Under the pieces are notes generated by a model. The model made no database searches. It was not told where the DNA came from and was given only the letters and a program-made list of their open reading frames with translations. From Agroathelia rolfsii (lineage: Eukaryota; Basidiomycota; Agaricomycetes; Amylocorticiales; Amylocorticiaceae): a DNA stretch of 64,000 nt. The position numbers were made by a program, and so were the translations under genes. Shown piece after piece: positions 46,057 to 57,400 of the stretch. Location: NCBI GenBank assembly GCA_018343915.1, contig JABRWF010000006.1, positions 4,030,001-4,094,000 of the forward strand, written 5' to 3'. The first letter of the stretch is position 1; each line of letters starts with the position of its first letter.

Positions 46057-46986
46057 ATGCCAAGAAACCCAAGTGTTTCTCATGATCCTTCGCCATCCGC
46101 TTCTTTGACTCGAAATCGCCCTCAAAAGCAATGTGGGCATCATGAATGCCTTCTGAATACACCCCGTTGCTGTCATTGCTCTGATCTTCGACCCGCCCCA
46201 CCACCCGGTTCAGGATATCCTGTATATATCGATGGTCGGGGCTTTACTGTGCGCGATAACGCCCGAGATGCGATGTATTGCACTGCCTGTCGCCGTTTTA
46301 GCGAAGTAGACCACAATGAAATGCACCAGATGCGCACCCAGAGAGAAGAAGAGCGAAGGCGTTTCTTACTTTCTCGCGCCGCGCGTGCGTTCAACTACGC
46401 CAACGTGGCTAGCGATACATACGTCTCGCCTTTGGAAGATCTTTTCGGTGATGCTGAGCAACCAGGCACTGATAATATCCGCCAGCCTTTCGCTGATAGC
46501 GAAGGAGTGATACCAGTGGGCCCGGATGTCATTACCAGCGACAGTACTCGTAGGTACCCGATAGTCTCAGCTAATGGTCTACCTGAGCCACTAGATCGGA
46601 ATGCCGCCCATATTTCTTCGATCCCTGATGGACTGACAAGCCAACAGCTCTTGTGTGCAATTTGCTACTCCTCCCAGCGCTCTGCTTTGCTCTTGCCCTG
46701 CAGGCACCTTGCCCTTTGTGTCAACTGTGCCGAGCGGACCTTCGCTGGGCACACGCGTCAAGGAGCTTCATCGGCACACAGTCTTCATCAGAATGAAGTC
46801 TTCTCCAATTCATTAGCTTTGCTAGCCATGGCAAACAGCATCGTGCGCAGGAGTAGAGGTGATGCAAGTGCAGAGTATCAGCTGATGGCTGATGATCTAG
46901 GGATGAGTGAAGAATGGGGAGCAGGTCCCCCTTGTCCAATTTGCCGAATACCCTGCGTGGGGTGGGTACGTGTGTTTTTAGCTTGA
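46057..46986 (+). CDS. RING finger protein (putative E3 ubiquitin ligase)
   Basis: The start is ATG 46057; codons just upstream in frame lack ATG. About 309 residues in one exon. The first part has a cysteine-rich segment (QCGHHECLLNTPRCCHCSD, then YCTACRRFSEVDH), which may be a separate zinc site. The C-terminal RING reads CAICYSSQRSALLLPCRHLA, then CVNC, and after an approximately 65-residue insertion CPICRIPCVGWVRVFL. That gives the C3HC4 ligands with an unusually long loop before the last pair, as in some fungal RING proteins of the mitochondrial/endosomal E3 type. The substrate is unknown. A short 3' intron near 46964 cannot be excluded. Confidence 0.8.
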   Translation: MPRNPSVSHDPSPSASLTRNRPQKQCGHHECLLNTPRCCHCSDLRPAPPPGSGYPVYIDGRGFTVRDNARDAMYCTACRRFSEVDHNEMHQMRTQREEERRRFLLSRAARAFNYANVASDTYVSPLEDLFGDAEQPGTDNIRQPFADSEGVIPVGPDVITSDSTRRYPIVSANGLPEPLDRNAAHISSIPDGLTSQQLLCAICYSSQRSALLLPCRHLALCVNCAERTFAGHTRQGASSAHSLHQNEVFSNSLALLAMANSIVRRSRGDASAEYQLMADDLGMSEEWGAGPPCPICRIPCVGWVRVFLA

Positions 46987-47431
46987 AGAATAATAAGAAC
47001 ATGAAAATGTTATGTCGGTGAGGCAATTCACTATCTTGAATTATCTCGGACTTTACCGACATTCAATCCTCTCTCAAAATCTAGCGTCTCGTGCATCCAG
47101 GGCACGATATATACATCACCTGAAAGTAGACATCAAGCGTGTATTATTCTGCAAAAGAAAAAACTTTGAGGCCTATCTAACTCATCTCCTGGATGTATTA
47201 AGGTCCTAACTCAGCTGTCGGAAGTGAGAGCCCTCCGTGTTACAGTACCTTAATTAAAGTGACTAGTGCCATTATGCATACGATACTTTTGATTATTATC
47301 ATCTGTTGCCCAAGGAGGGAAAATGGTAAGAAAAAAGTATAAAGGGAGAGCTCGTACACTCCTTGAGTCTATTCAACCCAGCCCTTCAGCCATTTCAACC
47401 TCGAAGTACTCCCTCCTCTCAAGCAGCCAAT
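46987..47431. other. Intergenic, nothing recognised
   Basis: It contains the promoter of the next gene; a TATAAA-like motif is near 47338, about 95 bp upstream of the start codon. Confidence 0.5.
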
Positions 47432-48598
47432 ATGGGGAATGTCATTACCCACGCTATCAATAGCGTTGACAACGTCAATGACAAACAGGAAGCCGCTAAA
47501 GAGCAACTTGAATTGCTCATGAAATTAGCGCATGCTCGCCTCGATACCTTTGAAGAGCGGCTGAACCGTATGTTCCTTGATAAAGAAGGTGTGCGCGACT
47601 GCGGGACTCAGTAAAACCTCAACTTCCGCTTTTACTTACAATAGTACTTCTTTTAGCAGCATCCAAGACGAGTGTCCCGGGCACGCGCGCCTTGCGCTTC
47701 CAACGCTCTGTTCGAGTTGGTACCGGTGACAAGGGCGCACCAGGAGTGGATGAAGCCGTAGATGCATTCTTCGGCATCGCGCAACCCCACAAGCCTGACA
47801 CAGACAAATCTAAAAAAGACAATTCCAGCACTGAACCTGAAAATCCTCCGAATGGTGAAGAGGGACCTGACGAATCTAAGAAATCTGGAGAGTCTGAGTC
47901 TTCTGGAGAGTCTGGGACTTCTGGAGAGTCGGACGCTAATGAAAAGGCCAGAATGGCTTTAAATGGACTCAAGGTACCTTGCCACAACTAATTATCTCTT
48001 TTCTTTTCTTATCTTTTCCCCCATAAAAAGGCTATTGTTAAAACTGGTCTACATACCATACTGGGTAATACATCGGCTGGAGAAAGCTATGATGAGAAAT
48101 TCTTTGTTTGTATCAAACAGTTAGTTCAACCATTCCTCTGGCTATGAATTGAAAGGATCCTGATATATCCGTCCTAGTAATGCCATTATTCGTGTTGATA
48201 TGATGAGCTATCGGTAAGTTGGTATCTTGCTTACTATTGGCATAGCATTCAAACAGATTGCAGTTATAACTTTCGTAACGAAGGGGTCGTTGCCTCATAT
48301 AGAAACGTCTTTGCTTATGTCCTTTGCGTTTCGGTTGTCGACCATTCCGATGCAACGCCAGATGAAATTATTTACCTCGCTAGCGAATTTGCTGGAGATG
48401 AACAGGAAGGATATAAGGTTTTTTTCTTTCATCATTGATGGTAGTAACATACAGTTAACAGGCCGGGATTTTTTGTTTTTCCAGAAATACATCGACAACT
48501 TGATCGAAGTCTGGAACAAGTTGAGCAAGTTGAGGGACAATAATCTGATCGATAAGAATGGCGAAACGACGGCCACAAAGTCAGCGCTCGCCCAGTGA
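47432..48598 (+). CDS. Unknown acidic protein with myristoylation-type start
   Basis: Exons: 47432-47588, 47660-47973, 48031 to about 48108, one or more short exons to about 48418, and a last exon from about 48485 to TGA 48596-48598. The start MGNVIT fits the N-myristoylation consensus (Gly2, Thr6), followed by a helical segment (KEQLELLMKLAHARLDTFEERL). The second exon is strongly acidic with repeats of GES (SGESESSGESGTSGESD). Later residues read VDHSDATPDEIIYLASEFAG and KYIDNLIEVWNKL. I do not recognise the family; a membrane-anchored regulator is only a guess. The junctions near 48110-48280 are unsure. Confidence 0.55.
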
Positions 48599-49279
48599 CA
48601 TATTCAAATTTGTCTTTTCTCTACCCTTCACCTCTCATTTCTTAACCTCCTCCCGTCTTATTTTGCTTGACTTATATACAAGCCTTGTCTTCTTCAGCTT
48701 ACGTTTTGGCTGCATTTCTCCATGCAATATTAACTGATGCTCTTCATGATTATCTATATTTACCTTGTTTTAGGGACTTCACCCACATATAGGGGTGGTT
48801 TTATCTCTCTCTTGTAACCTATACGATGTATGTCTGAACTACCCCTCTTTCACTAAGACTACTCTTTTGTGTTTACAAGACCGTGCCTACTTGTTGTTAC
48901 TCATCACTCTTCAGCTATATCCCACTCATACTGATTGCATTTACTCTTGAACATTGTTGCCTGGATTTATGGAGAATCTAACAATATTATCTAATACTTA
49001 CTATCCGGAAAGAATTTAGATCTTCCCCTATTGCGTTATAAGCTAAGACTCGGGAAGTACATGTATAGCATGGGTGCAAGAAACTACGATGCCCCAGCTT
49101 CTAAAATTTCGAACACTAGTTCAATCATGAGCGAGATATCGAGCTGGTCACCTCTGTAATTGATGCATCAAGCCAGAAAATGGATCATAATTAATCTTAA
49201 AAGTAAATGATACTAATACATTCGTAATTCTTTCTACACTTGGATGGATATGCGTCCAGACGTGCCCGCATCACTATTC
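48599..49279. other. Convergent intergenic region
   Basis: AT-rich 3' flanks of two convergent genes. No feature is supported. Confidence 0.5.
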
Positions 49280-51951
49280 TTACAATGACAACACTACAAA
49301 AGCACATTGGGCCCATTCCAAAACCTTACCCTGATCTGTCACGCCCTGGACATAAAACCTAGCCTCTTTCGACGCTGTCAAAGATGCTAACAGATCCTGG
49401 GGAACCATCTGCTTATCGATAAACAGCTCGTTTCTGGCCCCTGTCAGCCCAGTGGTGCCGATGAACTGCGCCGTCTGCGGTCCAGCATACGACCGCACGC
49501 CGGGGGAGATCGAGGTACTGGCGAGTTCAATATAGACATTAAAGTACGCAAAGCTGGGGAATGGTGTAAACTCAGCCGTCGACCAGGCCGGGATCGGATC
49601 GTCAGGCGAGGTAAGCCGGATGGACGTCAGTCGCGGGAGGGAGATGGCAGTATCCCATGTGAGGACGCCAGCTAGTGGGGATGGCGATGCCGACGATCCA
49701 GGTGAGCGAGAATCGCGCTGGAAATCGGCCCAGAGGATCTTGGGAACGGGTGGGCTGGCAGAGGGGGCCGGGTAGACACTCAGTTGGCCGATGGATACGG
49801 AGCATTTGTATGCTGCTGTGGGATCCTCGGTAGCAAAGCCAATGATTAGCCCGATATGGGCAACTGTGTGAGTGACTGTTGTATTAGGTGCATTGATGAT
49901 AAACGTGAGCGTTTGCCGTGCCCATCCGCCCTGAAGGTCCGTCTCGAAGGCTCCAGGAGTGACTTCCACACCAGAAGATGCATCATCATGAAGCTTGACA
50001 GAGAAACCGATATCAAAGTCAACACCTTGATCTACTCCTGATTTGTAGACGATTTCTGCACGGTACTTGTATCCATATGAGACGGCCAGAGACTGTATCG
50101 GCAGCTGAACGCATCTGAATACGGCATCCTCATCCTGCGAGCCATCACCAGAAAGCCAGACGCGAACAGAGCTCCCACCGTTCCATGCATCATCCATATC
50201 GACCTCGGCGCGAGCTACAGGCAAAGGATCTGTCCTCCCCTCTACATCTTCAGATTCCCATATTAAGTGGGGACGGGGCCAGAGTAAATCTCCCAAAGAT
50301 GTTTGCTTATCGACATCGGTCCACCCATGCTGCGATTGGAAGACCTTTTTCCCTTCTACGAACCAAGACATACCAACTCCCGGCGATAAAGTAGCAAGGA
50401 AGGGTATTTGCTTTGGATCTGGTGCCGCGGTTACCTTGAAAAAGTCAGATATAGGCGCGAAATCCTCATGGGTGCACTCTGCTTCACCCTGCCTCCGAGG
50501 AGGCATAGGCGGTACTTGGACTATGGTGCCCTGTACTTCCGAGCCTATCCAAAACGTGCGCTCGTATCCCCACCATTGTTGCCAGTCCCAGCCTGGCTTG
50601 TCCTGTTCACTCTCCCAAGTCCAGGCGTGTCCAAACAATGCCACGCTCAGTCCTAAACTGTTCGGAGATATGTGATCGAGTGCGCGGAAGCACCCGAGGC
50701 CTCCACCGCCATGTTGGCCGCGACCCCATACATCGACACCTACGAAAATATCACGGAGTGTTTTTGGTGCGAGTATAGGGTGCGAAGAAGTGGATGCGGG
50801 CGGTAGGCTATGAAAGTAAGACACATTCATAGATGGAAATTGACAAGGCCACTATCGGATCAGATGAGTATAGTTTGACAAGGCGCATTATAGGAGCATA
50901 CGCACAGTATAGTTCGTAAAAAACGAAGTAGATGACAGAAAGAATGGCAGATTGGCGGCATTCAAGCGGTCTTGCCATCTCAGCTGGCCATCAATGATGA
51001 CGCTATCATACCTGAACAGAGGGTTAGCCGTTCTCGCTAACTTATACACACACGAAAAGTAGCATACCAGATTGTCTGTGCATGTGGTCCAATCTTCTTC
51101 TGCAGCTCGGCTTGTAGTAGCGTATTCCATGCAGTAAGAGCCCGCGTCTGCTCCACCTTGCCCATAAGTGGACACTCAAAATTCAGTAAATACCCATCAA
51201 ATCCCCGCTGATATGCAAGTTCGGCGAGCAAGCGCGCATAGTGAGGCGAAAGAGGAAGTGTTTCTCCAGGGGTTGATGAAGGGGCTGCTGGGCCCGTGCG
51301 CGTTGAGGCAGCAAGATTGCCCACGAGAAGGCGAAGACAATCGGGCTCTGCACCACCTTCAAAAATGCTTGTGAAAGGAATATATGAGTTTCATGAGGTC
51401 GTCGAGAGTGTGAGATTGCGCACAGTACTCCTAAAATCTTAGAACCATGCCTATGCGCCGCATTTACCCAGCCTGGAGGAGGTATAGTTATCCGATGATG
51501 TGCAAAACTGTCCGAGCGTGTGTTAGTATTTTTCAGGATATGACACGAGAGTAAACAAACTAGATGAATGTATCGCAGTAGTTCCAGAAATTGAAAGTAT
51601 ACGATAGAGCAGACGGTGACTCAGTGTAACCTCCCTAGGATAATCATCAAGTAATAAGTTTGGTGATGTCTAAGAGCAAATAAATATACCTTGTAATCAT
51701 GACAGACCTATGGCAACCAATGGCATGAGATGAGACTGTATCCAATTTCCAGTGAATCAAGACTCACTCACTAAGAGCTTTCCATGCTGCTCTACAGATG
51801 CGTCAAGAGGCTGTGAGCGGATATGATAAGGGATGAGGCCTGATAAAGGCGTCCTTGGCCGAGTGGCCCATTTATCGAGATCTTGGAGAGAAGAAAAATA
51901 CGGTGCTTCGACGTTGACGCGGTCAGAATGGCCAGTGCCGATGATGGGCAT
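49280..51951 (-). CDS. Cytosolic endo-beta-N-acetylglucosaminidase, GH85 (ENGase)
   Basis: ENGases cut the chitobiose core of N-glycans released from misfolded glycoproteins. The start at 51951 gives MPIIGTGHSDRVN and no signal peptide, consistent with a cytosolic enzyme. The order is: YFSSLQDLDKW, an 18-nt microexon at 51690-51707 (VCHDYK), GGYTESPSALSYTFNFW, HHRITIPPPGWVNAAHRHG, GVL region, YQRGFDGYLLNFE with the catalytic Asn and Glu, TIWYDSVI, and WDWQQWW-type segments. A beta-rich C-terminal half (from 50830) makes up the carbohydrate-binding modules usual for the family. The active-site motif N-x-E is intact. Intron borders near 51330-51480 are approximate. Confidence 0.9.
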
Positions 51952-52361
51952 TTTCTACAGTACTATTCTGACAGGCAATGGTAGCAACAGTACAAACTTG
52001 AAGGTGTTCACCTATGCAGGTGGTTCTAGTATGATGGCAATTATGATTCATAATCATCTTCAAGTTGCACTGCCTCCGAGTTCATCCTCTTTTGATCATC
52101 TTTGTCAACGAGGAGTTTATGCAGCGCAAATACGTTCACCTCTTCCGAACTCGTGGCACGAGTTAAGAAATAATGCGCGTTGTCGAAAAATCGATCAACG
52201 CCTTTGAAAGTATCCACATTCTCTCCACTGATTTTTATACCACTTGTTTAGTACAAAACCAAACTGATGACAACTCTAGAATTATATACAGCGTAGTTAT
52301 CATATGCTGGGCATAATACATAATGGTATAGAATGTGTATTCATGAGTGTATAAAACACGA
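51952..52361. other. Intergenic, nothing recognised
   Basis: Upstream region of the ENGase gene and 3' flank of the next minus-strand gene. Confidence 0.5.
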
Positions 52362-54111
52362 CTATAAGTCCGCCACACCTGTAATCTTACCATCCCAAAC
52401 AAACCAAATCCACTCTTCGTCATCTTGATCTTCTAAATATTTATTCTCGTCATGCTCATGGACAGTCCTTGATTCATTTTCGGAAGAACCATGTTCAATC
52501 GTACCGTGGACATCCCCCACGTCGCCGTGACCGTCAACTGTGAACATGGGATCATGGCGGATCCCAGAACCAAAATCTGGAGGCTGATATCGCACAAGAC
52601 CATCCCGACAGGCATCTTTTGCGGAGATTTTAACACCTTCAACCTTTTTGCCTTTTACTCTTCTTGTGAGCTTGCTGCGTTTCCTTTTGGAATCGACATT
52701 GTGGTTTGTAGAGGAGTCGCTCGTTTGTGGGTGCATTAACTGTGAAAAGGTCTGTAAAACACCTCCCATGCTATTTTGTAAACCTTGACGGGGCGTCCAG
52801 CCTGGATGATGGAAGTGTCTCGGAGCATGCAACAATATGTATATACGGCTCGGAGCTACTCATGAATATTAGTTAGCAAGATGGAATCCGTGAAAACATA
52901 AGAGAAAAAAAAACTATCATCATAGGACACAATCGGTTTGAATCGATGGTATCCTATTAACACAAGAACATGGCATAACCTACCAAACTCTTCCGAAGAG
53001 ATACCTCTGGGTCCTTTGGAGTCTGAGTCTTGGTAATCAGATGACGCAGCCGTCGCAAGAGCGTGGGCTAGCTGACGCTCAGCAACATCTGGTGATATTT
53101 CAGCGACAGCGTGACCTCGAGTGGACGAGACAGGTCGAGATAGATGTAGATGCGTGGCAGAGATCCGACTTTGCGCCAAATTTAGGGATGAGAAGTGTGA
53201 GGCGATATTGTCCATTTCAGAAGAATCGTTGTCAGAAGATGTTCGATTTTCGTCAGTCAGATACGTTGATAGTGTCGCTGCTGAAGGATCCAAGTGGGCC
53301 AGTCGGGATGACGAATCGGATGTATTTATTGGTTGTGCTCCATTCAGAGGCTCACTACGATGCACATCCCTCGGATGGTACTTTTGATTCAAAGGTGGCT
53401 TGAAGTTATCAGAAGCATCATTTTCAGCCTCTTCACTAGGTACATATTCGCTCCTAAATGATGACCGAACATTACTGTGATTACTGGAGAATAGAGCTAA
53501 AGAGAACCATCCTACCCTTCTTGATGACTTCCTTCCAAATTTTTATCAACTGCCAAACCATCAATTTGAAGGATTATTCGAGCGCGTGCTCCCGATGGCG
53601 ACGATGTAGATCCAATAAGAATTGCGAGATGTGTCTGCGCCACATTCTCATGCACATGTGACTGATAAGATGATTCGTTGCGCCTCCCTGATGCTGAGGT
53701 TGTGGATTGTGCGAATGCTACGGAGAGCGCAGCAAAGGTAGATTCGAGACTGGAAGATAATTTATTCAAGGCAACCATTAACTCTTCTCGTTTCTTATTA
53801 GTTCGTGCATTCTAAGAACAGCGTATGAGATCTAAATCAACATGAAATCACGGGTTCTGCCACTTACTTTACTTGGAGGCAGGCGCGATAAGCGTGGCAC
53901 GGGACTTTTGTCATGTCAGAGTAGTTTTAGATATAGTCATACGATATACAGACAAAGGTATCTGGGCTTTGAGGAAGAGAACATGGGAAAGCAGACTCAT
54001 CGTCATGCGTGCGGCGATGATATTCGTGATCACATTTGTGGGAAGAGTGACGACAGGTATCCTGGAGGACTCATCATCGTTGGAGGAGGCTAGCGTTGAA
54101 TGTAAATCCAT
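52362..54111 (-). CDS. Uncharacterised protein, tentatively p31comet (MAD2L1BP)-like
   Basis: The minus-strand gene starts at ATG 54109-54111 and ends at 52362, with several exons. The N-terminal part reads ...MSLLSHVLFLKAQIPLS, then a small exon PRLSRLPPSK, then NARTNKKREELMVALNKL and LESTFAALSVAF, and a strand LAILIGSTSSPSGARARIIL. This order of an H-LF-x-K-x-QIP helix, basic R-E-L helix and ILIG..S.P strand recalls the HORMA-like p31comet fold of the spindle checkpoint. The middle and C-terminus are disordered, serine- and acid-rich, ending in EEWIWFVWDGKITG. The similarity is from memory of the motif layout and may be wrong; the gene itself is better supported than the name. Confidence 0.5.
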
Positions 54112-54481
54112 AGTGTTGTGCAAGTAGTAATGAACATAGACACGGATATTAATCACTGGCACTAGTGGAAGAAGACTGTTAAAACGCACTTGAGGCACGC
54201 GACCGCGACGCGCTATTTCTTGTCATAAAAGGCAACTACATGTACCTTTGCCAGCTAATCTTATTTGCAGTGAAGATTTCAAGAGCATGGACATTAGGGT
54301 ATCTATTGCGTATTAGGTCCTAGCAGCTCAAGCGATGCTTCAAGTGTAGGAATTACAACAAACTCAGAAACGGGTCGTAAAGTACATCAACGCAGTAAAT
54401 AGTCCACTTTAGATGAATAAACAGGCAAGAAAAACACGAAGTAAATAAAAGAGAAAAAGAAAATGAGTGACACGACATCCA

Positions 54482-57400
54482 TCAAGGTTCCTCCGAGTCC
54501 GTCTGCTCATCCAGCTGCACTTCCTCAACAAACTCATGCGCGGCGTCTGCCAACTCCTTCACCATTCCATCCCGATTCCATTCGGATCGCCTCCGCCAGA
54601 CACGACCCAGGAGCATAGCACGCAACTGTTCAAGCTGCTCGACGTTGAGGGGCTCAGTTTCCTCATGAAGTACGGTCTTGAGACGATACAACAATGGTTC
54701 GGATACGTGGAATTCTGGCATAGGTGTGGGTGGCTCAACAGGCATTTGCTCAGCCTGCATAGATTCCACAGCGGAAACAGGCTCCGAATGACTAGCCATT
54801 GACACATCCGCAGCGGGTTCAATCACTTGAGGTACTTGCAGTGGATGGTATAGACCAGCTTGGTCAAGACCAGTTCCAGATGAGCCAGGATCAACCAATT
54901 GGTTGACCGAGAAGTCATGGACACCGCCTGCCACTGGATGGTTATGGAAGTGTAGTGCGTCGACAGGAGGCTGGGCAGCAGGATCATAGTGTCCATTGAC
55001 ATCAGTATGGTTATCGTGAATAAGCTCGTACGACGATGAAGCACTCGGAAGAGGATTCAACAATGTGTCAAATCCATGCCGCTTCCGGGGCGTTGAAAAC
55101 TCGGGTGTCAGGTAATCTCGGTGCCCCTTGTCATGCAACGGAGATGCCGGCACGTCCTTGTGAAGTGGTAACGGTACACCAGAGGGATGGCCCTGAGGGG
55201 AGGCCGGCGCAGCGGGAAGGGTGTGTAAGCTATTTCCATTGGGAAGTATACCGTCGCCTGCAATTGGGGAAGTCTCGGGTATAATTTCCATCGATGCACT
55301 ATTGGGTATCTGCCCTGAAAAACGTACATGAGGATGATGGGGCGGCGTCGTTGATAGACTCTGGTAAGTAGTGACAACTCCAGCTGGCGATCGCTCGTCG
55401 TCGCTCCCCACTCTTGATCGTTTCGTGCCCCTCTCATCTTCGTCCATAGCAATAGCATCACCACCCTCTTCGCCATTCTGTCGACCGTGGGCATGTTCTT
55501 CGGCAGATTCCGACCTCGCCCTCTTCAGACGCCTTTCCAATTTCGTGGGATCCGTCATAACAAACTCAGCTGTGCCATTAGCCCTTGTGCTCCTCCTCGT
55601 CGATGGTGGAGGTTGCTGATCCTTATTTTTGTCCCTCTTATTCTTCTCCTTCTCTCTTCTCCTTTCCTCTCGCCGTTCACGCTCTCGCCCAGCCATTCGT
55701 TCACATTCCAGCTTCAAGCCGGGATCGAAATCGAGTATGCTCACTTCTGCTGCAGTATACATTGCCTGTGCTTTGAAAAGCCGCTCAGGATCCTCGTGGG
55801 CGCGGACAGCGGCATTAGACACGATGCGACCAATATCCATCAGGAACTCGCCGGGCGTGAGGTATTTAGACCGATACAAATCAACATTCATGCGCTCCAA
55901 ATCGATGTTATGCAGCTGAGGTTCTGGCGGCGCCTGCGCGGCTGGTGATTGAGGCTGTTCAGATAGAGCCGGTGGCTGCTCCCGGACGGTACGCTCGATA
56001 TCTACAACTTGTTCCACGGTACCGTCGGGTCCATTAGTTGTCTCAATCGTTTCGGTAACAGTCTCGATCTGGACGACCTCCGGCTCGGCTTGAATAGATG
56101 GTGGGTCATCGAAATTGTAATTATACTCGTCCTGATGTGTACCAAAAGGAGTCAGTAAAACGCAAAAGAAACATACAAAATCGTCACTGACACCAGCCCT
56201 CTTGGTGAAACGTTTAAACTTCCGCTTTAGTTCTTGCAAAATTGGTCCAAGGCGATATTTCAGTAACGCAATGACTCTTTGATCGTTCTCTTCTTGGGCA
56301 GCAAGCTCGGCCGGTGTCGGTTTCCTGGGTTCCAGTGGAGGGGCAATCGGAAGTACTTCTAACACACGCTTCTTCCTCTCAACTCCATCTGCAAATTGGT
56401 TGGGCGGTCTATTGACATCCGCTATAAGGCCCGAGAAGAAAGCTTCGCGCTGTTGAACTGTAGGAGGTAGAATCTGGATGCGATTCTCCCGCATTTTGCC
56501 AAACCAGGCACGAACATCTTTTGGGATGGCGGTGAATGGCCCTTCAACGATAGCAAGCAACAGCACAGGATCCGTGGGTGCAAGGGTGTCAAGCATAGAA
56601 CTGACTGTCGATCTTGCAGTTTCGGAAACAGCGGCAGACCAACCGAGAAGAGAAGGTATATAGATCACAGAAGGTTGGTTACGTTTGGCCTCGACAAACA
56701 GCTGAACAATAGCAGCTTCCACAGTCTACCAAAGAATAATGTTAGCAAAAAGTTTTGGGATGCATGCGGACCCCTTACCCTCGTGGAGTCATTCATGAGG
56801 CTACCAAGATCCAGGCTTTGTACATGGAAGCCCTCGAGATGATGTAGTATGGCTGGGCCAATGTAGCCTTGGCCCATACCCCCGGGACCATACACTGCTA
56901 CACGAGGCCGATAGACTCGCAATTTTTCAATATCTACATAATTTCGAGAGAATGAGTAATTGTCAACTAAAATGAAAAAATGGGGGATGGGAAGTACTTT
57001 GTAACTGAAGTTCACGCTCTAACGCGCCTTCATCTTCATCTTCGAACTGTGCTTCCTCGAGTGCAGTGCGGCGTTTCGTGATGGGTAGGACTTGGTTCAC
57101 GACAACCTTGACTTGTTCCAGTGTGTCGGTCAAAAGCGGAACCAGCTGTTGAGGGATAGGGGTCGCAGCAGACGCTGCCGAGCGAGCAGAAGATGGCACG
57201 AGTTCTAAAAGCACCGGTTATGTACATAACACAAACAGTAAAGCTAGACTGATACCCACTCTTAATTGAGATCATAAAGTCTCTCAATCCAACCTTGATG
57301 GTCTCAGGTTTGAGGAGCAGTCGATCGTTGGACTGATATATCTGCGGATAGCGTCTTTGGATAGCATTGAGTGTAGCTTCGGTACACAATGCCTATGCAC

